Positions 33,423 to 42,400 of a stretch of DNA of 64,000 nt are shown piece after piece. Positions within the stretch are counted from its first letter, which is position 1; every line of letters begins with the position of its first letter. Both the position numbers and the translations under genes were made by a program. The stretch covers positions 496,001 through 560,000 of the forward strand of contig JACKEV010000007.1 in NCBI GenBank assembly GCA_020632795.1. The letters are read 5' to 3'. The DNA comes from Alphaproteobacteria bacterium. Its GTDB lineage: Bacteria; Myxococcota_A; UBA796; CAJQPC01. The notes under the pieces were generated by a model. That model was not told where the DNA came from, did not search any database, and was given only the letters and a program-made list of their open reading frames with translations.

Positions 33423-35003
33423 GTGTCCAAGCCCGAGGAACCCGTGTCCGTCGTCGAAGCGTCAGGAAGACCGTCCCGTCGGCTGCGTGTGGCCATCATC
33501 AGCCTCTACGCGCTGGAGAACAACGGGGTGCGCCACGTCGCGTCCTCGCTGCGCGAGGAGGGCTTCGCGGTCACCGAGGTCTACTTCAAGGACTGGGTCA
33601 ACAACCGCTTCCCCTGGCCCGAGGAGCGTGAGGTCACCGCCCTCATCGACCTGCTGCGGGAGCGCCGCATCGACGTGGTGGGCTTCTCGGTGCGGGCCTC
33701 GGCCTTCCACCGCATGGCCAAGTACCTCACCGAGCGGGTGCGGGCAGCCCTGGGCCTGCCGATCCTGTGGGGGGGCATGCACCCCACCTTCCTGCCCGAG
33801 ATGTGCATCGAGATCGCCGACTACATCGCCGTGGGCGAGGTCGACGACGCCGTGCGCGGCTTCTTCGTGGCGCTGGACGAGGGCCGCTCGGTCCTGGGCT
33901 GCCCCAGCTTCTGGATCCGCCAGGGCGACACCGTCTACAAGAACGACCTGGCCCCCCTGGTCGACCTCGACGCCATCCCCTTCCGCGACTTCCACACCCA
34001 GGACGACAAGTTCCACGTCGAGGGCGACGCCGTCTCCCAGGGCGACCCCTTCATCACCAACCCCGAGTACACCCTGCTGGCCAGCCGGGGCTGCCCGTAC
34101 TGGACCTGCACGTTCTGCTCGAACACCCTCACCAAGCCCCTGTACGAGGGCCTGGGCAAGAGCTTCCGGGTGCGCAGCGTCGAGCACCTCATCCAGGAGC
34201 TGGAGTACGCCAAGCAGCTCTGCACCAACATCAAGGTGGTGCGCTTCGACGACGAGGTCTTCCCCATCCGGAAGGACTGGATCGACGAGTTCGCCGAGAA
34301 GTGGCCCAAGCGGGTGGGCATCCCCTTCGAGGTGCTGGTCGACCCCCGCATGGTCTCCTACGAGCCCCTCCAGCGCTTGAAGGAAGCGGGCCTGCGCGCC
34401 GTCTGCATGGGCATCCAGGCCAACGACCGGGTCAACCAGGAGTTCTACAACCGGCAGACCACCAACCAGCAGATCCTCGACGCGCAGGAGGTCTTCCGCG
34501 CGGTGGACATCCAGTCCAACCTCCAGATCATCTGGGACGACCCGTACTCCACCGAGGCGGACAAGGACCAGCTCTTCCACATGATCATGGCGCTGGAGCG
34601 CCCCTTCGAGCTGTACCTGTTCGGGCTGACCATCTACCCGCACACCCACCTCGCCCGGCGGCTGCTGCGCGAGGGCCGCATCACCGAGGAGGACATCGAG
34701 GGGGTCAACACCCACGCCTTCGAGCAGTTCCGGGTGGACCTGAACTACCCCCGCCCCAAGGCGGACAAGCGCTGGCTGGCGCTGATCGTGCTCAGCAACA
34801 AGCCGTTCCTGCCCAAGGAGTTCATCTGGCGGCTGTATCGTAACGAGGCCTTCAAGGAGAACCCCCAGCCCCTGATCGCGATGGCCCAGGCCGCCAACCT
34901 CGTCCGCATGGGCGCCTATGTCAGCGGCATGGCGATGCGCGGCGAGCTGACGCCGCTGCTGCTCAAGCGCTGGGTCAACCCCCGCAGCATGGTGACGATG
35001 TGA
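33423..35003 (+). CDS. B12-binding-type radical SAM enzyme
   Basis: The 526-residue protein starts at GTG 33423 or GTG 33444 (the latter has GAGGA 4 nt upstream). Residues ~20-165 have a cobalamin-binding-like fold (LRVAIISLYALENNG, IDVVGFSVRASAF, PILWGGMHPTFLPE, YIAVGEVDDAV) but no DxHxxG, so cobalamin is bound weakly or not by the classic His. The radical SAM cluster is CPYWTCTFC (Cys 224, 229, 232), an unusual CX4CX2C spacing. The C-terminal region has DDPYSTEADKDQLFHMIM and further conserved-looking parts. Enzymes of this class act on lipids, tetrapyrroles or peptides. Its stop overlaps the start of the next radical SAM gene (GTGA), so the two probably act in one pathway. Confidence 0.8.
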   Translation: MSKPEEPVSVVEASGRPSRRLRVAIISLYALENNGVRHVASSLREEGFAVTEVYFKDWVNNRFPWPEEREVTALIDLLRERRIDVVGFSVRASAFHRMAKYLTERVRAALGLPILWGGMHPTFLPEMCIEIADYIAVGEVDDAVRGFFVALDEGRSVLGCPSFWIRQGDTVYKNDLAPLVDLDAIPFRDFHTQDDKFHVEGDAVSQGDPFITNPEYTLLASRGCPYWTCTFCSNTLTKPLYEGLGKSFRVRSVEHLIQELEYAKQLCTNIKVVRFDDEVFPIRKDWIDEFAEKWPKRVGIPFEVLVDPRMVSYEPLQRLKEAGLRAVCMGIQANDRVNQEFYNRQTTNQQILDAQEVFRAVDIQSNLQIIWDDPYSTEADKDQLFHMIMALERPFELYLFGLTIYPHTHLARRLLREGRITEEDIEGVNTHAFEQFRVDLNYPRPKADKRWLALIVLSNKPFLPKEFIWRLYRNEAFKENPQPLIAMAQAANLVRMGAYVSGMAMRGELTPLLLKRWVNPRSMVTM

Positions 35004-36073
35004 TCGAAGGGCGCCGCGCGGCCCTGCGGCGCCGGGCCCGGGCCTGGCGCAACATCGCGACCTCGGCCACGATGCGCCGGGTCGACCCGGGCTGGGTGCC
35101 CCGGCCCCACGCCGGGCACTTCATCGTGACCTTCCGCTGCAACCTCAAGTGCATCGGCTGCCCGAGCTGGCAGGTCTCCGAGCACGACGACCTCACCGCC
35201 GCCGAGTGGCGCGGCGTCTTCCGTCAGCTCCGCTCCCTCGACATCGTCAAGGTGCTGGGGGGCGAGCCCCTGGTGCGCAACGACATCGTCGAGATCCTCA
35301 CCAGCGTGCGGGAGGAGGTCGACCCCTACATCCTCCAGATGACCACCAACGGCATGCTGACCCGGCGCACGGTGGAGGCCATCCACGCGGTGGCCTGGCC
35401 GGGGCTGCAGCTCCGCATCTCCATCGACGGCACCGAGCCCACCCACGACCGCATGCGCGGGGTGCCGGGGAGCTGGAAGATCGTCACCCGCACCGCCCGC
35501 CAGGTCGCCGAGCTTAAATCCCGCTACGGCTTCCGCTTCGGCATCAACTTCGCGGTGACCGACCAGTCGGTCCACGAGCTGGACGACATGCTCGCCCTGG
35601 CCGAGGAGCTGGGCGCCGACCTCATCCCCGGGGTCAACGTCGACCCCTTCCTGGTGGGCACCGTGCCCCCCGAGGTCCGGCTCCAGCAGGTCATCATGGT
35701 CGAGGACAAGGCCCGCGCCCTGGCCGCGCTGGAGGACAGCCGGGTGGGCACCCGCCGGGAGCTGCCCCTGGTCGACCACCTGCTCAGCCGCTTCCTGACG
35801 AAGAACACCTTCCGTCACCAGATCGAGGGCCGGCAGCACCGCTTCACCTGCCGCGAGCTGCGCGACCTCATGTACGTGCTGCCCAACGGCGACGTCGTGC
35901 GCTGCGGCATGGACCACGAGCCGGTGGGCAACGTGCGCCGGCAGAGCGTCGACGACATCTGGTTCGGGGAGCGCATCGAGCCGTACCGCCAGAAGGTGGA
36001 CGACTGCCCCGGGTGCCTGCAGGCGAGCGTGCAGATCATGTCGCGGCTGTACGGGGGCTGCCTGCTCGCCTAG
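35000..36073 (+). CDS. radical SAM/SPASM-like enzyme
   Basis: The 357-residue protein starts at GTG 35000 inside the stop of the upstream gene. The cluster CNLKCIGC (Cys 47, 51, 54) has standard CX3CX2C spacing, followed by KVLGGEPLVRND and RISIDGTEPTHDRMRG, typical of SPASM/Twitch maturases. The C-terminal part carries further Cys (FTCRELRDLMYVLPNGDVVRCGMDHEPVGN ... DDCPGCLQ ... YGGC) that could bind an auxiliary Fe-S cluster. No small precursor-peptide gene is evident in the pair. Its stop and that of the convergent gene share one CTAG palindrome (36070-36073). Confidence 0.8.
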   Translation: MIEGRRAALRRRARAWRNIATSATMRRVDPGWVPRPHAGHFIVTFRCNLKCIGCPSWQVSEHDDLTAAEWRGVFRQLRSLDIVKVLGGEPLVRNDIVEILTSVREEVDPYILQMTTNGMLTRRTVEAIHAVAWPGLQLRISIDGTEPTHDRMRGVPGSWKIVTRTARQVAELKSRYGFRFGINFAVTDQSVHELDDMLALAEELGADLIPGVNVDPFLVGTVPPEVRLQQVIMVEDKARALAALEDSRVGTRRELPLVDHLLSRFLTKNTFRHQIEGRQHRFTCRELRDLMYVLPNGDVVRCGMDHEPVGNVRRQSVDDIWFGERIEPYRQKVDDCPGCLQASVQIMSRLYGGCLLA

Positions 36074-36390
36074 AGATCCCGCTCCACGTACTCCTTCGAC
36101 TCCTTGAGCCCCCAGCCGGTGGCCGCGCGCACCAGCTTGATCGCCTGGATCTTCCGGCCCTGCTGCAGCAGGTCGCGGGCCTCCTCGACCCAGCCGGGGC
36201 CGGTCTCGACGGCCTCCTCGACCTCGCGGCGGCTGGCGCTGCGGTGGGCGACCACGATCACCTGGGGCGACCCGGTGTCGCTGGGGGCGCCCCGCAGCAC
36301 CGAGAAGACCTCCCAGCCGTCCAGGCTCAGGCGGTTGAGGGTCTGCTCCAGCATGCTGGTGCGCACGGTCTCGGTGGTCCAGAGCGTCAT
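36070..36390 (-). CDS. small protein fusing a DUF4177-like strand region to an L7/L12-type C-terminal fold
   Basis: The 106-residue protein has an N-terminal half like DUF4177 (MLEQTLNRLSLDGWEVFSVL, VIVVAHR) and a C-terminal half resembling the ribosomal L7/L12 C-terminal domain (GRKIQAIKLVRAATGWGLKESKEYVE). Such L7/L12-like domains outside the ribosome are protein-binding modules. A TAGCGT -10-like box lies at 36420-36415. It is monocistronic and convergent with the radical SAM pair. Confidence 0.7.
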   Translation of the reverse strand: MTLWTTETVRTSMLEQTLNRLSLDGWEVFSVLRGAPSDTGSPQVIVVAHRSASRREVEEAVETGPGWVEEARDLLQQGRKIQAIKLVRAATGWGLKESKEYVERDL

Positions 36391-36414
36391 GCGGGCTCCC
36401 TTTCGCGCAGCGTC

Positions 36415-36420
36415 ACGCTA
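36415..36420 (-). promoter_or_regulatory. possible -10 box (TAGCGT)
   Basis: TAGCGT on the minus strand lies 24 nt before ATG 36390 and fits the local TAssnT pattern; no -35 is recognisable. Confidence 0.25.
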
Positions 36421-36446
36421 CCACAGGGAGCCCGCAGACCTCGGCG

Positions 36447-37607
36447 CTACTCCTGCGCCGCCTCGTTGATGTTCAGGATGTAGTTCCCGGTGGCCGCGCT
36501 GTAGCCGGACAGCACGATGAAGTAGGGGGTGCCGGCCTCGACGGTGGCGGTGAACTCGGACTCGTTGTTCACCTCGTCGTCGCCGTCGTCGTCGCAGGTG
36601 AGTTCCTCCTCCTGGCAGCGATCGCCACCCCAGAGGCCCAGGATCGTGTCGAAGTCCGAGCCGTAGGTGTCGAAGGTGTAGTCGCCGGTGCTCGGCGCGG
36701 TCCAGGCGAAGATCACGCTGGCGCCGGGGCTGGAGCCGCAGTCGCTGTCCACCGCGGCGGTGGCGCCGCTGTTGTCGCCGCTCGCCACGCTCGCGCCGGT
36801 GGCGTCGCCCAGATCGGTGGCGCCGCCGAGCGGCCCGGGGCCGATGTTGACGACGAAGCTGCCGACGTCATCGGCGCCGTAGCCGTCCACGGAGATGAGG
36901 TAGGTGTGGCCAGGCACGCCGGGCACGGTGATGGACGACTGGAGGCCGAACTCGCTGTCGTCGTTGCAGTCCAGCTCCTCGCCGTCGCAGGAGCTGACGA
37001 TGCGCAGGATGGTGTCGAAGTCGCTGCCGTCGGTGTTGATGTTCCAGCAGCCCTCGTCGGGGGCGGCCCAGGCGAACACGTAGTCGTTGCCGCTGCCGTC
37101 CTCGCTGCTGCCGCACTCCTCGCTGGACGGGAACAGGTCGCTGCCGCCCTCGGTCGTGCCGCTCAGGACGGACTGGCCGGAGTTGGTGATCGCGTCGGAC
37201 ACGCAGGTGCAGGCGGCGTCGGCGTCGCAGTCCTCGTCCAGGCAGTCGCTCACGCCGTCCTGGTCGTTGTCCACGCCGTCGGCGCACTCGTCCTCGGTCT
37301 GGCACTCGGCGGCGGTCGCGCAGTCGCTGTCGTCGCAGTCGGTGGCGCCGTCGCCGTCGTTGTCGGCGCCGTCGGCGCAGTCGGTCTCGACGCAGGCCGG
37401 GTCGGCCACGCAGTCGCTGTCGTCGCAGTCGGTGGCGCCGTCGCCGTCGTTGTCGGCGCCGTCGTCGCAGACCTCGGCGGTGGCGGTGTCGTCGCCGCCG
37501 CTGGTGTCGTCGGCTGCGGTGTCGTTGTCCTTGTCGCCGCAGCCTGCGCCCATCGCCAGGCAGGTCGTGAGGCCGAGCAACAGGGCAGAGAGTCGGGTTC
37601 GCGTCAT
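36447..37607 (-). CDS. lipoprotein with acidic Cys repeats and two PPC domains
   Basis: ATG 37607 has GGAGGA upstream, giving 386 residues. The signal ends in LAMGAGC (Cys 23). Residues ~45-125 hold three repeats of CxDGADNDGDGATDCDDSDC type, an acidic metal-binding-like unit common in this phylum. Two pre-peptidase C-terminal-like domains follow (SSITVPGVPGHTYLISVDGY ... GSFVVNIG and FTATVEAGTPYFIVLSGYS ... GNYILNI). PPC domains usually flank secreted peptidases, but no protease is present here, so the protein is probably a binding or structural lipoprotein. Confidence 0.8.
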   Translation of the reverse strand: MTRTRLSALLLGLTTCLAMGAGCGDKDNDTAADDTSGGDDTATAEVCDDGADNDGDGATDCDDSDCVADPACVETDCADGADNDGDGATDCDDSDCATAAECQTEDECADGVDNDQDGVSDCLDEDCDADAACTCVSDAITNSGQSVLSGTTEGGSDLFPSSEECGSSEDGSGNDYVFAWAAPDEGCWNINTDGSDFDTILRIVSSCDGEELDCNDDSEFGLQSSITVPGVPGHTYLISVDGYGADDVGSFVVNIGPGPLGGATDLGDATGASVASGDNSGATAAVDSDCGSSPGASVIFAWTAPSTGDYTFDTYGSDFDTILGLWGGDRCQEEELTCDDDGDDEVNNESEFTATVEAGTPYFIVLSGYSAATGNYILNINEAAQE

Positions 37608-37634
37608 TTCGTCTCCTCCATCATGGAAATTCAA

Positions 37635-37655
37635 GCCCCGGCGCGTGACCGGGGC
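37635..37655 (-). terminator. hairpin after the esterase gene
   Basis: On the minus strand GCCCCGG-TCACGCG-CCGGGGC is a perfect 7-bp stem, followed by TTGAATTT. It lies 49 nt after the stop of the alpha/beta-hydrolase gene and before the next gene's ribosome binding site. Confidence 0.5.
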
Positions 37656-37703
37656 GTCACCAGTTTGTTTCCATTTGACCCCGGTCGCAACCGGATGGAC
37701 CGC

Positions 37704-38549
37704 TCAGGGGTCCGCCGCAGCCCCCATCCAGTCGACGATCTCGTCCAGCAGCGGGCCCACCTCGGGGTGGCTGGCGCGGGTGGAGAAGCCGTGGCCCGCC
37801 TCGGTCAGCTCCCGATGCTCGACGGCGACCCCGGCTTCGCGCAGGGCCTCCGCCATGAGGGCCGACTGGCTGGCGGGCACCGCGCCGTCGTCGGCCGAGG
37901 CCGCGAGGAAGAAGGGCGGCGCCCCCGACGCGACGGCCCTCGCGGAGGACGCCTCCGCGCAGATGCCCACGCGATCGGCCTCATCCGCGCAGTCGCTCCC
38001 GAGGAGGGCCTGCTCGCTGGCGTACAGCGCGCGGGTGTCCGCCAGCGCCGCCCAGTCGTGCACCGCGTAGAGGGCCACCACCCCGTCGAAGCGGGGGGTC
38101 TCCCAGGGGCAGCTCGGGTCCTCGGGGGCCGCGCCCAGGGCGGTCAGCGTCGCCAGCGTGCCCCCCGCCGAGGTCCCCACCGCCACCCGCCCGGGGCCGA
38201 CGTCCTCCAGCACCTCGGTCGCCCAGCCCGCCGCGCAGGCCACGTCCAGCAGGGGCGCGGGGTAGCCCGGCGCGTCGTCGGGCAGGTCCGCGAGCAGCCG
38301 GTAGTCCACCGCCACCGCCACGAATCCGGCCTCGGCCGCCCGGTGCGCCCAGCCGACCGTGGACTCGTCGTCCCGGGCCCCCTCCACGAAAGCCCCGCCG
38401 TGGACCAGCAGCGCCACCGGCGCGCCCTCCACCTCGGCGGGGTGGTAGATGTCCGCGCGCAGCGGCACGTCGTCCACGACGCGCACGAGCCGGGTGGTCG
38501 GCCCGGTGATGGCCGGCGGGTTGTGGCAGGCGAGCAGGGTCAGCAGCAC
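37704..38549 (-). CDS. alpha/beta-hydrolase (carboxylesterase-like) lipoprotein
   Basis: The hydrolase has an oxyanion motif LLVHGGAFVEG, nucleophile GTSAGGT (Ser), acid in SADDGAVP and His in EAGHGFS, the full triad of the HSL/carboxylesterase group. A short lipoprotein-like start MLLTLLACHNPP is obtained from GTG 38549 (281 residues). An in-frame GTG at 38597 would overlap the divergent crotonase start, so 38549 is preferred with some doubt; the very short signal resembles that of the DsbA-like lipoprotein. Substrate unknown. Confidence 0.75.
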   Translation of the reverse strand: MLLTLLACHNPPAITGPTTRLVRVVDDVPLRADIYHPAEVEGAPVALLVHGGAFVEGARDDESTVGWAHRAAEAGFVAVAVDYRLLADLPDDAPGYPAPLLDVACAAGWATEVLEDVGPGRVAVGTSAGGTLATLTALGAAPEDPSCPWETPRFDGVVALYAVHDWAALADTRALYASEQALLGSDCADEADRVGICAEASSARAVASGAPPFFLAASADDGAVPASQSALMAEALREAGVAVEHRELTEAGHGFSTRASHPEVGPLLDEIVDWMGAAADP

Positions 38550-38583
38550 CTCCTCGACATATCCTCTGCAGGAGGAGCCCCGA

Positions 38584-39429
38584 ATGTCCTTCACCACGCT
38601 TCGCTACGCCGTCGACGGGCGGATCGCCCGCATCACCCTCGACCGCCCCGACCGCCTCAACGCGATCAGCCGGGCCATGCCCGAGGAGCTGGCCGCCGCC
38701 GTCGCCCGCGCCGACGACGACGACCGCGTCCACGCCATCGCGCTCAGCGGCGCCGGCCGGGCCTTCTGCGCCGGCTACGACCTCAAGGAGTTCGCCGAGG
38801 ACCCCGAGAACCCCTTCACCCAGGACATGCCCTGGGACCCCACCCGGGACTACCGCTTCATGCGGCGCTGCACCGACGCCTTCATGTCCCTGTGGCGCAG
38901 CCCCAAGCCGACGATCGCGAAGGTCCACGGCTTCGCGGTCGCCGGGGGCAGCGACATCGCGCTGTGCTGCGACCTCGTCGTGATGGCCGAGGACGCCCGC
39001 ATCGGCTACCCGCCCGCCCGGGTGTGGGGCTGCCCGACCACCGCGATGTGGGTCTACCGGATCGGCCCGGAGCGCGCCAAGCGCATGCTGTTCACCGGGG
39101 ACCTCATCGACGGCCGCGAGGCCGCCGCGATGGGGCTGGTGCTGGAGGCGACGCCCGCCGAGGCCCTGGACGACCGGGTCGAGGCCCTGCTCGCCCGCGT
39201 GGCCGGGGTGCCCAAGAACCAGCTCATGATGCACAAGATGGTCATCAACCAGGCCGTCGAGGCGATGGGCCTGGGGCGCACCCAGACCCTGGCCACCTTC
39301 TTCGACGGCGTGACGCGCCACTCCCCGGAGGGCCTGTGGTTCAAGCGCTACGCCGAGGACCACGGCTTCCACGCGGCGGTGGCCTGGCGGGACAGCGGGC
39401 GCCCCATCCCCGAGGGCGGGGAGGAGTGA
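38584..39429 (+). CDS. enoyl-CoA hydratase/isomerase (crotonase) family protein
   Basis: ATG 38584 follows AGGAGG, giving 281 residues. Crotonase signatures are LDRPDRLNAISRAMPEEL, GAGRAFCAGYDLKEF, and HGFAVAGGSDIALCCDLVV with the oxyanion Gly. The general hydratase Glu is not at its usual site after this block (it reads DARIGYPPARVWG), so isomerase, hydrolase or another crotonase reaction is as likely as hydration. It acts on an acyl-CoA in the cytoplasm. It is divergent from the esterase. Confidence 0.85.
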   Translation: MSFTTLRYAVDGRIARITLDRPDRLNAISRAMPEELAAAVARADDDDRVHAIALSGAGRAFCAGYDLKEFAEDPENPFTQDMPWDPTRDYRFMRRCTDAFMSLWRSPKPTIAKVHGFAVAGGSDIALCCDLVVMAEDARIGYPPARVWGCPTTAMWVYRIGPERAKRMLFTGDLIDGREAAAMGLVLEATPAEALDDRVEALLARVAGVPKNQLMMHKMVINQAVEAMGLGRTQTLATFFDGVTRHSPEGLWFKRYAEDHGFHAAVAWRDSGRPIPEGGEE

Positions 39430-39468
39430 CAGCGCCCCGGTAAGCCGACGCCGGTCACCCGTCCGCGA

Positions 39469-39474
39469 TAGGCT
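39469..39474 (+). promoter_or_regulatory. possible -10 box (TAGGCT) of the second kinase gene
   Basis: TAGGCT lies 21 nt before GTG 39496, fitting the local TAssCT pattern; no -35 box is evident. Confidence 0.3.
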
Positions 39475-39495
39475 TGGACGTGGCCAGGACAGCCC

Positions 39496-42400
39496 GTGAA
39501 CGCTCCGGACATCCGAACGCTGCGCCCCGACCAGCTCCCCTTGCGCTGGGGGCGCTACCTCATCGGCGAGGTGCTCGGTGAGGGCGGCCTGGGCCGGGTC
39601 TACGGCGCCGAGCTGCAGGGCCCCGCCGGCTTCCGCAAGCCCGTCGCGCTGAAGATCCTGCGGGGCCAGCGGGACGCCATGCTCCAGGCCGAGGCCCGCC
39701 TCGGCGCCCGCCTCCAGCACGCCAACATCGCCCAGATCTTCGACCTCGGGCAGCGGGACGGCTGCTTCTTCCTGGCGATGGAGCGGGTGGAGGGGCCCGA
39801 CCTCGCCCGGCTGCTGCGCCAGGGAGGACCGCTGCCGGGGGCGGCGCTCGTCGAGCTGGCCCGCCAGGTCACCGACGCCCTGGCCTACGCCCACGCCCTG
39901 CCTCTGGACGGCCGGGTCGTGGAGGTCGTCCACCGCGACCTCAAGCCGAGCAACCTGCTGGTGGACCGCCAGGGGCGGGTGCGGCTGGTGGACTTCGGCA
40001 TCGCGGCGGTCCGGGGCGAGGGCAACACCCCCCGGGTCGCGGGCACCCCCGGCTACATCGCCCCCGAGCAGGCCCGCGGCGAGGAGGTCTCCGGCCGGGC
40101 CGACCTGTTCGCCCTGGGGATCTGCCTCATCGAGCTGGCCACCGGCGCGCGCCCCTTCGAGGCCGACGACGCCGAGGCGGCCTGGCGCCGGCTCGCCCAC
40201 CCCGCCGACGCCCTGCGCCGCTGGGGCCTGCGGGCGCCGCTGGAGGAGGTCTGCCCCGGGCTCTCCGACGTCGTCGCCGGCCTCATCGCCCTGGAGCCCC
40301 GGGCGCGCATCCCCAGCGCGACCGCTCTGGGCTGGGCGCTCTCGGCGCTGCGCCCGCCGGAGGGGCCCGGCCTGCGCGCCTGGGTCGAGGCCCTCACCCG
40401 GGTCGAGGACACCGAGGAGCTGCCCGACGCCCGCACCTTCACCTTCAGCGACGCGGACGCGCCCGCCCCGGTGGACCCCTCTCCGCTGGTGGGCCGCGCC
40501 CCGGACCTCGCCCGCCTGGGCGCCCTGGTGGAGCGGGGGCACCGCGTCATCGCGCTGGAGGGCCCCGCCGGGGTCGGCAAGAGCCGCCTGGCCCGCGCGT
40601 TCGGCCAGGGCAGCGCGCGCGCCACCCGCTTGATCGACCTGGCCGAGGCCCGCACCCTTGACGCCGCCCTGGCCCGGGTGGCGAACGCCCTGGGCCTGCG
40701 GCTGCCCCCCATCGAGGACCCCGAGGCGCGGGCCGGGTGGCTGGGGGAGCGCTTCGCCGCCCTGGGGCCGGCGCTGCTCATCCTGGACAACGTGGAGCAC
40801 CTGGCCGACGGCCTGGGGGCGGTCGTGCGGGCCTGGGCCAGCCGGGCCCCGGACCTCGTCCAGCTCGTGACCACCCGCTACCCCCTCGCCGAGGACGCCG
40901 CGGCCCGCCTCCAGGTCGAGCCGCTGAAGACCTCCGACGCGGTGGCCCTGCTGCGGGCGCTGCTGGCCGCCCCGGAGCGCTTCACCGACGCGGAGCTGGC
41001 CCGGGTCGTGGAGCGCCTCGACGGGCTCCCCCTGGCCGTCGAGCTGGCCGCGGCCCAACCCGAGGCCCTGGAGCGCGGCGGGGAGCAGCTCCTCCAGCAT
41101 CTGGTCGGGGGTGGGGCCGAGGGCTCCCTGCGCGCGGCGCTGGCGTGGTCCTGGTCCCTGCTCGAGCCCTGGGAGCGCGCGCTGCTCGCCCAGCTCAGCG
41201 TGTTCCGAGGGGGCTTCACCGCGGACGCCGCTGGCCGCGTCGTCGACCTCATCCCCTGGCCCGAGGCCCCCTGGACCCTGTTCGGCGTCGAGGCGCTGCT
41301 CGACAAGCACCTGCTGCGGGCTACCACCGGCGGGGAGGGCGGGCCGCGCTTCGCCCTGCTCCACAGCGCGCGGGTGTTCGCCGCCGAGCAGCTCGCCCGG
41401 GAGGGCGCCATCCTGGACGGGTCCGGGCGCCCGTGGTCCGGGGCAGACGCCGCGCGGGCGGTGGCGCACCGCCACGGCCGCTACTTCGCCCGCCTGGGGG
41501 AGGAGGGCAACACCCGCTCGCTGAGCAACCGGATGTTCCGGCTCCACGTCGACGAGCTGAACGCCGAGCGCGACAACCTGGAGGTCGGCTTCGAGCGGGC
41601 GCTGGAGCGGGGGGACGCGCGGGTCGTCGCGGGCTGCGCGCGGGCGATCGGGCAGACCGCCCACTACTTCGGCCCGGTGCGGTGGGGGAGCGCGATCCTC
41701 CGCCGTGCGCTGGCGGTCCCAGGGCTGGCGGACGACGCGCGGCTGTCCATGATGTTCACCGCAGCCAAATTGCTCGCGTCCCTGGGTCGACGGCAGGAGG
41801 CGGTGGCGCGGGCGCAGGAGGTCGTCGACACCGCGCGGGCGGTGGGCCTGCCGGTGTACGCCACCGAGGCCAGCGTCTTCCAGGGCTATCTGCTGGCCGA
41901 GGAGGACCCCGACCGCGCCGAGCCCCTGATCCGGGAGGCCCTGGAGCGCCTCTCCGAGACCGCCCAGGCGCAGCAGTGGGCCCTGCACACCCTCGGCAAC
42001 ATCGCCCAGGCGCGGGGGGACATCGCCGAGGGTGTGGCGCTGCTGGAGCGCGCGCTGCTGGCCTCGCGGCAGGAGGGGGACCTGCGCTGCGAGGCCGCGA
42101 CCCTGAACGTGCTCGGGCTGATCGCGAAGCACCGCCAGGGGGACCTGCGGCGGGCGCTTCAGCACTACGAGCGCTGCGCCCGGGTGGCCTCGCGTACGGC
42201 GGACCAGATCGGGCTGACGGTCGCCCTGACCAACCTGAGCGGCGCGCAGCTCGTGCTGGGCCTGCTGGAGGAGGCCGAGCGAACCGGCCAGGACGCCCTC
42301 GCCGCCTGTCGGCGCACCGGCATGGTGTACGCCGAGGTGGCGGTGCGCCGGCACCTCGGGGAGCTGGCCTGGCTGCGCGGGGACCTCGACGGCGCGCTGG

